From Bacteroidota bacterium (GTDB lineage Bacteria > Bacteroidota > Bacteroidia > 2-12-FULL-35-15), in contig JAIOQD010000472.1 of NCBI GenBank assembly GCA_021413595.1, positions 1 through 7,750 on the forward strand: a stretch of DNA of 7,750 bases. The letters are read 5' to 3'. Each line of letters starts with the position of its first letter. Position 1 is the stretch's first letter. The notes below the pieces were generated by a model. It saw nothing but the letters and a program-made list of their open reading frames with translations, was not told where the DNA came from and ran no database searches. Position numbers and translations under genes: made by a program. Below are positions 1-5,487 of this stretch, piece by piece.

Positions 1-76
1 ATGTTCATAAAATACTGATATAGCGAATTTATTTTAACTTTAATAAAGGTAAGGCGTAATTGTTTCGATAATTTTG

Positions 77-351
77 GAGCCTGTTTAAATTTTATTTAAA
101 ATTATGCTAAGCGGAACTGCAACGTTTCTCTGGATCCTGAAAACCGTGTTCGTTCTGTCATCCCGAACTTTTCGAGAGGGATCTTGTTTTTATTAATGAT
201 ATTGTCATTGATTTTACAAGATCCCTCTTGGCGAAAAAGCCAATCGGGATGACATTGTTGTTAAAATTGACCTTTCTTCTCAATCTTGTATTCTTCGTTT
301 GAAATAAATTTTGCGATTGAAATAAATTTGCAATAAAATTTAAACAGGCTC
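77..351. mobile_element. MITE-like element with 20-bp terminal inverted repeats
   Basis: Bases 77-96 (gagcctgtttaaattttatt) are exactly the reverse complement of 332-351. Further in, 99-103 and 325-329 also pair after two mismatches. The 275 bp enclosed contain no transposase or other gene, but they include a second long hairpin (156-254). This is the build of a non-autonomous transposable element or MITE mobilised in trans. No target-site duplication is visible: the left flank reads attttg and the right flank taagtt. The family is therefore not assigned. Dispersed copies elsewhere in the genome would settle it. Confidence 0.5.
156..254. repeat. Long imperfect hairpin nested in the MITE-like element
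   Basis: Two blocks pair across the centre: 156-166 (tgtcatcccga) with 244-254, and 175-187 (agagggatcttgt) with 216-228. Between them cttttcg at 168-174 faces cgaaaaag at 232-239, so most of the arm is complementary. The right arm also holds its own small hairpin, 228-232 with 239-243. The loop is about 28 nt and AT-rich. From memory, motifs of the type catcccga...gagggatct occur as dispersed intergenic repeats in Bacteroidota, but I could not verify this here. Transcription from either side would give a stable RNA hairpin. Confidence 0.6.
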
Positions 352-519
352 TAAGTTTAGAAACAGGTAATGCCAATATCCCGTATTGTAAAAGTACAAA
401 ATAATTAAAGGGAATAAATCTGTGTTCGTTTAAATATTGAAATGGCTTGAATCGCAATTATCTTGTGGGTCAAACAATGTTAAAATATGTTAAGGTTCAA
501 GAGGCTTAATGGAATAGCT

Positions 520-527
520 TACTTTTG
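520..527 (+). promoter_or_regulatory. Candidate -7 promoter element for the two-component operon
   Basis: The octamer tacttttg matches the Bacteroidota -7 consensus TAnnTTTG and ends 20 nt before the kinase ATG. It would give a short leader of about a dozen bases. No good TTG/TTTG -33 element is found at the usual distance; the nearest is ttc at 496-498. The call rests on one short motif in AT-rich DNA. Confidence 0.35.
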
Positions 528-547
528 TAATTCGGATTTAAGTTTTG

Positions 548-2158
548 ATGAATAAAAACAATGTTAAAATAATAATTACAATGGCAAGTCTTGCCATGAT
601 TGGCTTAATGGCCATTCAGGTGTATTGGATAAAAAATGCCATGACATTGAGTAAACAACGTTTTGAACAAAATGTAAACGAAGCTTTGAGCAACGTTGTT
701 TCTCGGATGGAAAAACAAATCACTGCCTCTAAAATTCGAAAAAAATTCAACTTTCGCAAACAAGGTATTCGCTGGTTCAGTCCGATCGATTCATTGGCCA
801 GAACATCTGAATTTATTACTGATTCAAAATCTGATAAGAATGATTTTGCACTGCAAAAAGATAAAATAAACGTAAAAATTTACGAGGAATATTCATCTGA
901 TTCCAATGGCGTAATTATAAAGAAATCGCGCCATAAAAATTATTTGAGTGATAGTACAACTTCTGAAATGAGTGGACTCACAGAGATGGATGTTCCCACC
1001 TATATTCACCAATTTAATTCTGGGGAATTACGTGATAAATGGTTTTCGCAGAAGAAAAATATGGTCAATGATATTTTTGATGAGTTGGTAAGTATCAATA
1101 TATATAATGATTACAACAACAAGGTTGATACACTTCTTTTAGATTCAGTTATTCAACGAGAACTTCTTGAAAAAGGAATTTCCGCTTGTTATGTTTTTGG
1201 TGTCCTTGCTTCAAAAGTTCCTCCAACTGATATAAACAAACTTTCTGAAAGGGAAACTTTTTTATATTCATCTAATTTTAAAATAAATTTGTCACCTGAT
1301 AATGTATTTATCAAAGCACAGTTTTTATCTATATACTTTCCTGACCAACGCAATTATTTGCTCAGTTCTATGGGCTTTATGCTCGTAATTTCAGGGGCCT
1401 TTATGATTGTGATCGTATTTTCATTTTATTACACTGTTTCAACCATTTTTAAACAAAAAAAGTTGTCCGAAATTAAAAATGATTTTATCAGCAACATGAC
1501 GCATGAGTTTAAAACACCTATTTCTACTATATCATTGGCATGTGAAGTGTTAAATGATAGATCCTTTGAAAAATCACCGGAAAGGGTTAGTAATTATGTG
1601 AAAATGATCGGAGATGAGAACAAGCGTTTAAGTTTATTGGTAGAAAATATTTTGCAAACGGCAATACTTGATAAGGGGGAGTTTAAATTGAAAATTCAAA
1701 GTATTGATATTCATGCCTTGATCGACCAAACGATAGCTAATATTAAATTGCAGGTGGAAAATAAAGAAGGCGAAATTACTACAGCGTTAAATGCCACAAA
1801 GCCAATAATAAACGCTGATAAGGTTCATGTAACGAATATTATTTTTAATTTGATCGATAATGCTTTAAAATATTCACGTGGCAAACCAAAGATCAAGATC
1901 GGTACCCAAAATGATGAAGCAGGTATTTTTATTTCCGTCACAGATAATGGAATAGGTATAAGCAAAGAAAATCAGAAACGAATTTTTGATACGATGTATC
2001 GGGTTCCTACCGGAAATATTCATAATGTAAAAGGTTTTGGATTGGGCCTGAGTTATGTTAAAGCGGTGGTAGAGAAACATGGCGGTTCTATTAGTGTTGA
2101 GAGCGAGTTGGGAAAGGGAAGTTCCTTTACGGTATATTTACCGATTAATGTGGCATAA
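548..2158 (+). CDS. Membrane sensor histidine kinase, HAMP-less
   Basis: Sensor kinase of a two-component system, 536 residues, expected to autophosphorylate on histidine and pass the phosphate to the regulator encoded next. Membrane helices lie at about residues 7-28 and 274-298. Between them is a roughly 245-residue lysine- and serine-rich region, presumably periplasmic, with no domain I recognise. The HisKA H-box is SNMTHEFKTP, with His319 the likely phosphorylation site. The HATPase_c domain shows the N-box NLIDNA (Asn438), G1 box DNGIG (466-470) and G2 box KGFGLGL (495-501). No HAMP or PAS domain fits between the second helix and HisKA. The frame also allows a TTG three bases upstream (545), but the ATG at 548 is the natural start. 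The layout resembles RprX-type kinases of Bacteroides. The signal sensed cannot be read from the sequence. Confidence 0.93.
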   Translation: MNKNNVKIIITMASLAMIGLMAIQVYWIKNAMTLSKQRFEQNVNEALSNVVSRMEKQITASKIRKKFNFRKQGIRWFSPIDSLARTSEFITDSKSDKNDFALQKDKINVKIYEEYSSDSNGVIIKKSRHKNYLSDSTTSEMSGLTEMDVPTYIHQFNSGELRDKWFSQKKNMVNDIFDELVSINIYNDYNNKVDTLLLDSVIQRELLEKGISACYVFGVLASKVPPTDINKLSERETFLYSSNFKINLSPDNVFIKAQFLSIYFPDQRNYLLSSMGFMLVISGAFMIVIVFSFYYTVSTIFKQKKLSEIKNDFISNMTHEFKTPISTISLACEVLNDRSFEKSPERVSNYVKMIGDENKRLSLLVENILQTAILDKGEFKLKIQSIDIHALIDQTIANIKLQVENKEGEITTALNATKPIINADKVHVTNIIFNLIDNALKYSRGKPKIKIGTQNDEAGIFISVTDNGIGISKENQKRIFDTMYRVPTGNIHNVKGFGLGLSYVKAVVEKHGGSISVESELGKGSSFTVYLPINVA

Positions 2159-2201
2159 AAATTTTATGAACTTAGATTAGATAATAAATTTTGCAAATAA
2201 T

Positions 2202-2897
2202 ATGGAAAAAGTAAAAGTGTTATTGGTAGAAGATGATCCTAATTTGGGTAGTCTTTTAAAAGAATACCTGGAAGCGAAGGGGTATTCAACTGTTTTGGCT
2301 GTGAATGGTAAACAAGGCTATGATGTTTTTTCAAAGGATAAATTCAATATTTGTATTTTGGATGTGATGATGCCAATTAAAGATGGCTTTACGCTCGCAA
2401 AAGAAATACGTGCAATTGATAATAATGTTCCCATTGTTTTTTTAACGGCAAAATCAATGAAAGAAGATGCTGTTGAAGGCTTTACTGCTGGTGCTGATGA
2501 TTATATCACAAAGCCCTTTAGCATGGAGGAATTGTTATTGCGTATTAAAGCTATTTTGCGCAGAACAGAAAATAAAACATCTATTCATTCAGAACAAACG
2601 GAATTTCAAGTAGGGAATTATAAATTTGATTATAAACATCAAACACTTGAAATTAAAGGTGTTCAGCAAAAATTAACAACCAAAGAAGCTGATCTGTTAA
2701 AATTACTTTGTTTAAATGCCAATGAAATTCTGGATAGAAACTTTGCTTTAAAATCGATATGGCATGATGATAATTATTTCAGCGGCCGTAGCATGGATGT
2801 TTACATTGCAAAGCTTCGTAAATACTTAAAAGAGGATAGTACTGTGGAGTTGATAAATGTACATGGAAAAGGATTTAAACTATTGATTGGGAAATAA
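2202..2897 (+). CDS. OmpR/PhoB-family response regulator
   Basis: DNA-binding response regulator of 231 residues, the usual length for the family. The receiver domain covers about 1-120, with the acidic pair Asp11/Asp12, phospho-acceptor Asp54 in ILDVMMP, Thr82 and Lys104 in the KPF motif. The C-terminal winged helix (about 136-228) shows LTTKEADLLKLL, a recognition-helix region SGRSMDVYIAKLRKYL, and the wing segment INVHGKGFKL. It starts 43 nt after the kinase stop on the same strand, so the two very likely form an operon and a cognate pair. The gap contains aataaattttgc, loosely like a -7 element with one extra base, which might give a second promoter. Target genes are unknown. RprY-like in architecture, but I do not assign the name. 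Confidence 0.95.
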   Translation: MEKVKVLLVEDDPNLGSLLKEYLEAKGYSTVLAVNGKQGYDVFSKDKFNICILDVMMPIKDGFTLAKEIRAIDNNVPIVFLTAKSMKEDAVEGFTAGADDYITKPFSMEELLLRIKAILRRTENKTSIHSEQTEFQVGNYKFDYKHQTLEIKGVQQKLTTKEADLLKLLCLNANEILDRNFALKSIWHDDNYFSGRSMDVYIAKLRKYLKEDSTVELINVHGKGFKLLIGK

Positions 2898-2915
2898 ACA
2901 TACTCTTTATTATTA

Positions 2916-3296
2916 TTATTTATTTTTCGCTTTTGTTTTTATCCGTTCCAAATTTTCCTTTGCTCTAAACTTAACCATTTTGGTTATTAAGTTTAAAGGT
3001 AGTGGCTTATCGATTGGAAATTGAACCGTTCCTTTCCCTCCTTTATAAGTAGAAAGTTCTTTTTTAAATGCTTCATTCCCTCTTGGAGCGGGATAAAATC
3101 CAATATGATTTTTAAAAGCTGCAAAGTAAACCAGGTTACCGTTTAGAGTAAACGTTGGTATTGCATAACTGATCGTTTCTTCCGCTTCCGGTACTGCTTT
3201 TTTAATTGTAGAGCGGACCTGTTCCAGAATTTTTTGAATATCTTTTGGAAAGCCGGCAATATATTCGTCAATGTTTTTAGCTTTAGCTCTTATCAT
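2916..3296 (-). CDS. DUF1801 (YdhG-like) family protein
   Basis: Small soluble protein of 126 residues with no signal peptide. The family is recognised from ETISYAIPTF (40-49), the GFYP motif (66-69) and the block from YKGGKGTVQFP (84-94) to PLP (98-100), which is typical of DUF1801/YdhG-like proteins. The Bacillus member has been described as a frataxin-like iron chaperone, but many homologues are uncharacterised, so the role here is open. The C-terminus is a lysine-rich helix. The gene converges on the response regulator, with only 18 bp between the two stop codons and no obvious terminator hairpin. The ATG start is clear. It is probably monocistronic, since the next upstream - strand gene is the antitoxin about 276 bp away. 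No good TAnnTTTG element lies close upstream. Confidence 0.8.
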   Translation of the reverse strand: MIRAKAKNIDEYIAGFPKDIQKILEQVRSTIKKAVPEAEETISYAIPTFTLNGNLVYFAAFKNHIGFYPAPRGNEAFKKELSTYKGGKGTVQFPIDKPLPLNLITKMVKFRAKENLERIKTKAKNK

Positions 3297-3398
3297 AGAC
3301 CTGCGTTTTTATTCCAACGTTTTGTGGTTTGGCTTGCAAAAAATTGAACAATTTTTTTTAATTTTTTGTTAAAGATAATTCATATTCGCAATCTCACG

Positions 3399-3443
3399 CC
3401 ATAACGGTGAAATAGGCGCGGAGCGCTTATTTGATGTTGGTGG
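3399..3443 (-). repeat. attC-like hairpin downstream of the antitoxin
   Basis: A 10-bp stem, 3410-3419 (aaataggcgc) with 3423-3432 (gcgcttattt), has one G-T pair and a 3-nt loop. It sits inside a second pairing, 3399-3405 (ccataac) with 3436-3443 (gttggtgg), that has one bulged G. The two are separated by a 4/3-nt unpaired stretch. On the - strand this reads ccaccaac ... gttatgg, with AAC and GTT at the outer ends. That is the general plan of integron attC sites: outer R stem, unpaired spacer, inner L stem, small loop. At 45 nt it is shorter than usual, and the outer boxes fit RYYYAAC/GTTRRRY only at the conserved AAC/GTT. Confidence 0.4.
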
Positions 3444-3572
3444 AAGTTCACCTTTCTTTCGAGTTATATTTCGTAGAAGTCGAAACGCCATACAGTCACA
3501 CATGAATGGCAGTTACACAAAGGTCCTACCATATCAAAAACAGTACTGTCGAAATACACTATTGTCTTGGCA

Positions 3573-3878
3573 TTATATATCAACACTCAACTTCAGGTGT
3601 CCGCCCAAGCCTTCTCTAATGATTCTCATAAGCGTTGAAAGTCTAATGTCACTAGCGTTATTTTCAATACGTGAAATGTATGTCTTAGTAGTACCACATT
3701 TGTCAGCAAGTTGTTCTTGGGTTAAACCTTGTTCTTTACGAAGGTCTTGAAGCATTGCTCCGAGTTTAAAAGCTTCAAATTCTTCTTCATACTTTTCTCG
3801 TGCAGGTGTCCTAAGTTTACCATATTGTTTGTCCAAATGGTCTGCAAATGAAGTCAGGTTTTTATTTATCTTTTTCAT
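3573..3878 (-). CDS. HTH (XRE-family) antitoxin, HigA-like
   Basis: Antitoxin and likely autorepressor of the adjacent toxin, 101 residues. A charged N-terminal segment (about 8-42, from TSFADHLDKQYGKLR on) resembles that of HigA-type antitoxins and probably contacts the toxin. A Cro/C1-type helix-turn-helix covers about 43-90: LQDLRKEQGLTQEQLADKCG followed by TTKTYISRIENN, with the turn and recognition helix around 52-71. The ATG overlaps the last 17 nt of the toxin gene, so the two are translationally coupled. Toxin-first order is the HigBA arrangement. The probable operator is the palindrome at 4221-4238. The short tail GGHLKLSVDI is typical of the group. I leave the symbol blank because family membership is clear but orthology is not. 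Confidence 0.88.
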   Translation of the reverse strand: MKKINKNLTSFADHLDKQYGKLRTPAREKYEEEFEAFKLGAMLQDLRKEQGLTQEQLADKCGTTKTYISRIENNASDIRLSTLMRIIREGLGGHLKLSVDI

Positions 3879-4212
3879 CGAAGTATTGTTTTTTAAGTTT
3901 TTCAGCTAATTCTATTTCATTCTTTGGGGTCTTTTGAGTTTTCTTTTGAAAGCCGTTCACCACTATTATAAGTTGTCCTTTGTCGAAAAAACTGAAAGCC
4001 CTATAAATGTCTGAACCTACTTCAACCCTAACTTCAAAAAGCCCTGTCGAACCGGTTATGTGTTTGAAATATTTTTCAGGAACTCTGTCAATAGTTGAAA
4101 TAAGTTGTAAAGTCCAGTTGAATTTTTTCTTGACTTCAGGTTTCAACTTCCCGAAGAAGTCGAGGTAGAAGCTTTTGTAGTAAAATATATTCCTGATAAA
4201 ATTTTCTTTCAC
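3862..4212 (-). CDS. RelE/ParE-superfamily toxin, phage Gp49-like (HigB-like)
   Basis: Type II toxin of 116 residues, probably a ribosome-dependent mRNA nuclease like other HigB/RelE proteins; the activity is inferred from family. The diagnostic core is GLFEVRV (57-63), then IYRAFSFF (69-76), and GFQKKTQKTPKNEIELA (87-103), the signature of the Gp49-like group (PF05973). Basic residues that may act on RNA include Arg62, Arg71, Lys90, Lys91 and Lys94. The first codon is GTG at 4210-4212; no in-frame ATG lies near the N-terminus, so GTG is the best start. The predicted -7 element ends only 4 nt before it, so the transcript may be leaderless or nearly so. The toxin precedes and overlaps its antitoxin. 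Confidence 0.88.
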   Translation of the reverse strand: MKENFIRNIFYYKSFYLDFFGKLKPEVKKKFNWTLQLISTIDRVPEKYFKHITGSTGLFEVRVEVGSDIYRAFSFFDKGQLIIVVNGFQKKTQKTPKNEIELAEKLKKQYFDEKDK

Positions 4213-4216
4213 GCAA

Positions 4217-4248
4217 CAAAGTTAGCTAATTAGGTAACAAATTTCAAA
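4217..4248 (-). promoter_or_regulatory. Promoter of the toxin-antitoxin operon
   Basis: On the - strand taactttg (4217-4224) matches TAnnTTTG exactly. A tttg (4245-4248) lies 20 nt upstream, in the position expected for the -33 element. This is the best promoter in the window because both boxes and the spacing agree. The -7 box ends 4 nt from the toxin GTG, so transcription would start at or very near the start codon. Confidence 0.6.
4221..4238. promoter_or_regulatory. Operator palindrome of the toxin-antitoxin operon
   Basis: The 18 bases gttagctaattaggtaac form a palindrome in which 16 of 18 positions pair; only 4225 and 4234 break it. It covers half of the predicted -7 box and the adjacent spacer, so a bound HTH antitoxin would block RNA polymerase. 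A half-site gttagc recurs at 4268-4273. Assignment to the antitoxin is inferred from position and from how HigA-type antitoxins autoregulate. Confidence 0.55.
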
Positions 4249-4310
4249 TTTTTTATGAAATTATTTTGTTAGCACTTTTTTTAATTGAATTGCCACCAAC
4301 ATTTCAGTTG

Positions 4311-4326
4311 ACGCAAGTCCTTGCGT
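4311..4326. repeat. Short hairpin at the outer side of the toxin promoter
   Basis: acgcaag (4311-4317) pairs with cttgcgt (4320-4326) around a 2-nt centre. It lies 8 nt from the decamer ccaccaacat (4293-4302), whose inverted copy is at 3434-3443 next to the other hairpin. The arrangement mirrors the downstream boundary of the toxin-antitoxin pair. It could be the inner stem of a decayed attC-like site. The remaining bases of 4213-4405 hold nothing else I recognise apart from the promoter and operator. Confidence 0.4.
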
Positions 4327-4405
4327 ATATTTTTACCCCTAGGAGAATTCTTAATGCCAATACAATAGCCTGATAAAAGGTGTTTGGATCAAACAAAAAA
4401 TACAA

Positions 4406-4900
4406 TTAAATTTTTAATTTATTTATTGCACCTAAAGGTCCCGGGCAATGCTCTGAGTGGCAACTTACACAAGAGGAGATTACGGCATTGTAATTTTTTG
4501 AAAGGTCTTCTTTTGGAGAATGATAAAGAGCCTGTAAGTTGCTGATGTAATTACTCGCAAAACCTTCAAACGATTCCTTTTTTGTTTCTGAATCTGTTGG
4601 TAAGGCTGTATGGATCTTTAAAAATTCTTCGGGAAATTTTTCAGGCAAATTTCCTTGTTTAATTTTTTCTTTTAAACTTTGAGAGGAGCTCATCATGTCG
4701 CGCATCAGTATGGCCAATTCACTATCACCATTCGGATTTAGTGGTTTTTTTTCACAAGATGCCTCAGCTGTGGCGGCTTTTTCGCTGACCTGTTCTTCAC
4801 TGTAGAATTGTTTTTCGCTGTTGGAACATTGAGCCAACAGCAAAACTGTAATTAATAAAACAGCAACTACAACAATTTTATTTTTTAAGAATAACACCAT
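4406..4900 (-). CDS. Single-haem c-type cytochrome, membrane-anchored or lipoprotein
   Basis: Exported protein of 164 residues. The N-terminus is KNK followed by a hydrophobic stretch (residues 8-23) ending LLLAQC. Cys25 could be lipidated, although Gln before the Cys is unusual for a lipobox, so an uncleaved anchor is possible. One covalent haem site is seen near the C-terminus: CVSCH at 144-148, followed by another Cys at 152. Met residues in ILMRDMM (64-70) could supply the sixth haem ligand. Together with the C-terminal haem and mostly helical sequence this suggests a four-helix cytochrome c'/c-556-like fold, which is an inference. ATG at 4900 is preferred over an in-frame TTG at 4909. 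It overlaps the end of the DUF4920 gene by 23 nt, so the two are probably co-translated. An electron-transfer role is likely; partners are unknown. Confidence 0.75.
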   Translation of the reverse strand: MVLFLKNKIVVVAVLLITVLLLAQCSNSEKQFYSEEQVSEKAATAEASCEKKPLNPNGDSELAILMRDMMSSSQSLKEKIKQGNLPEKFPEEFLKIHTALPTDSETKKESFEGFASNYISNLQALYHSPKEDLSKNYNAVISSCVSCHSEHCPGPLGAINKLKI

Positions 4901-5372
4901 TTGCTTCAAAAGATATACTTATTTCTGGTTCTGTGATTTTTGCAATTTCTTCTTTTGTTTTTCCGCCATCTTCGGCATAATGTTGTAATTCAGCTACAGA
5001 GGTGGTATCGGTGAATGCAACACCTTCAATAAAAACAGTTTTTGTACCGGCATCTTTTGGTAAAAAGAATGCATAGTCTTTAAAACGAACTCTCATACTT
5101 TGGTTGTTCCCAATATTCATATTCATCCAGCAACCTTTTTTCTGACAGACATCTTCGATTGGACCGGTAATTTTTATTTTTAATGAATCTTTTCCTACCA
5201 TTTGTGCAGCCAACTGATCAGCGGCAATTGCGCCATCCTTAGTGATACTGTCGCCAAAATATTGAAGTGTAGTATCAACTGCCGATAGTTCATTATTGTT
5301 TTCTGATTTATGATCAGAACATGCTGCGAAAAGCGTAATACCAAGGGTTGATAGGAATAGTAATTTTTTCAT
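4878..5372 (-). CDS. DUF4920 lipoprotein
   Basis: Lipoprotein of 164 residues with a clear signal: KK, a hydrophobic core, then lipobox LFAAC with Cys18 as the lipidated residue. The mature part begins with a charged, asparagine-rich linker. The conserved block is GPIEDVCQKKGCWMNM (70-85), whose CxxxxCW cysteines (76 and 81) might bind a metal or form a disulfide, followed by the MRVRFKDYAFFLP region (93-105). I recognise this as DUF4920, a Bacteroidota-rich family without an assigned function. It is first in a two-gene unit with the cytochrome downstream, which suggests a shared periplasmic redox or metal-related role; that link is inference. The ATG is clear and a -7 promoter lies about 30 nt upstream. 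Confidence 0.8.
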   Translation of the reverse strand: MKKLLFLSTLGITLFAACSDHKSENNNELSAVDTTLQYFGDSITKDGAIAADQLAAQMVGKDSLKIKITGPIEDVCQKKGCWMNMNIGNNQSMRVRFKDYAFFLPKDAGTKTVFIEGVAFTDTTSVAELQHYAEDGGKTKEEIAKITEPEISISFEANGVILKK

Positions 5373-5402
5373 TTTTTATGTTTGTTTTTTTTAAATGTAG
5401 TA

Positions 5403-5410
5403 CAAAGATA
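5403..5410 (-). promoter_or_regulatory. Candidate -7 element for the DUF4920-cytochrome operon
   Basis: On the - strand tatctttg matches TAnnTTTG and lies 30 nt before the DUF4920 ATG. A ttg at 5426-5428 could be the -33 box, but the 15-nt spacing is shorter than usual. The leader would be about 25 nt. Confidence 0.45.
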
Positions 5411-5429
5411 ATTTTTTAACTTAAACAAG

Positions 5430-5473
5430 TTGAAAATTGAAGAAGCTTTTGGATGCATTTTTCAAATTTTCAA
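5430..5473 (-). terminator. Weak stem-loop after rnc
   Basis: ttgaaaatt (5430-5438) pairs perfectly with aattttcaa (5465-5473). Three more pairs (5439-5441 with 5461-5463) form after one bulged base. It lies 14 nt past the rnc stop, where a terminator of the acpP-fabF-rnc operon is expected. There is no strong U-tract after the stem on the - strand and the stem is AT-rich, so termination is only a suggestion. Confidence 0.3.
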
Positions 5474-5487
5474 ATCAACGCATTAAT

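Larger units (their letters stand above)
1..547. other. Intergenic region upstream of the kinase
   Basis: No credible coding region is seen on either strand across these bases. Positions 77-351 are occupied by the inverted-repeat element listed separately. The remainder, 1-76 and 352-519, is AT-rich sequence in which I recognise nothing. A candidate promoter for the kinase lies at 520-527. An open frame at 158-457 on the minus strand runs through the nested hairpin and the right terminal repeat and has no protein-like character, so it is not called. Confidence 0.6.
3405..4299 (-). mobile_element. Possible toxin-antitoxin gene cassette
   Basis: Tentative unit of 895 bp read on the - strand. 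It would begin at TTGGTGG just after the G at 4300, run through its own promoter, toxin and antitoxin, and end at the G of gttatgg in the hairpin at 3399-3443. In integron cassettes the first bases of the cassette are complementary to the 5' box of its own attC. Here the start gttggtgg (4293-4300) is exactly complementary to ccaccaac in the hairpin (3436-3443), and the match continues to 10 bp. Toxin-antitoxin pairs with their own promoter are frequent integron cargo. Against it: no integrase is in the window, the sites are not canonical, and the upstream boundary lacks a clear AAC partner. Confidence 0.25.

Noticed and set aside
158..457. Open frame of 99 codons on the minus strand
   Set aside because: It runs across the nested hairpin and the right terminal repeat of the MITE-like element and shows no protein-like composition or domain.
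2898..2915. 18-bp convergent gap between the response regulator and DUF1801 as a bidirectional terminator
   Set aside because: The gap is simple TTA/TAT-rich sequence and no inverted repeat is present.
3338..3357. A/T-rich inverted repeat aaaaaattg/caatttttt
   Set aside because: It is upstream of the DUF1801 gene rather than after any gene, has a 2-nt loop and almost no GC, so it is likely a chance A-run facing a T-run.
3540..3549. Perfect palindrome acagtactgt downstream of the antitoxin
   Set aside because: A 10-bp palindrome on its own is weak, and no promoter or gene start is nearby for it to control.
3502..3750. Open frame on the plus strand opposite the antitoxin gene
   Set aside because: It is the complement of the antitoxin coding region, and the antitoxin has a clear helix-turn-helix; no independent evidence supports the plus-strand frame.
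4381..4395. tgtttg-gat-caaaca hairpin after the cytochrome gene
   Set aside because: It is in the right place for a terminator, but the stem is only 6 bp and AT-rich, and the U-run on the transcript precedes it rather than follows it.
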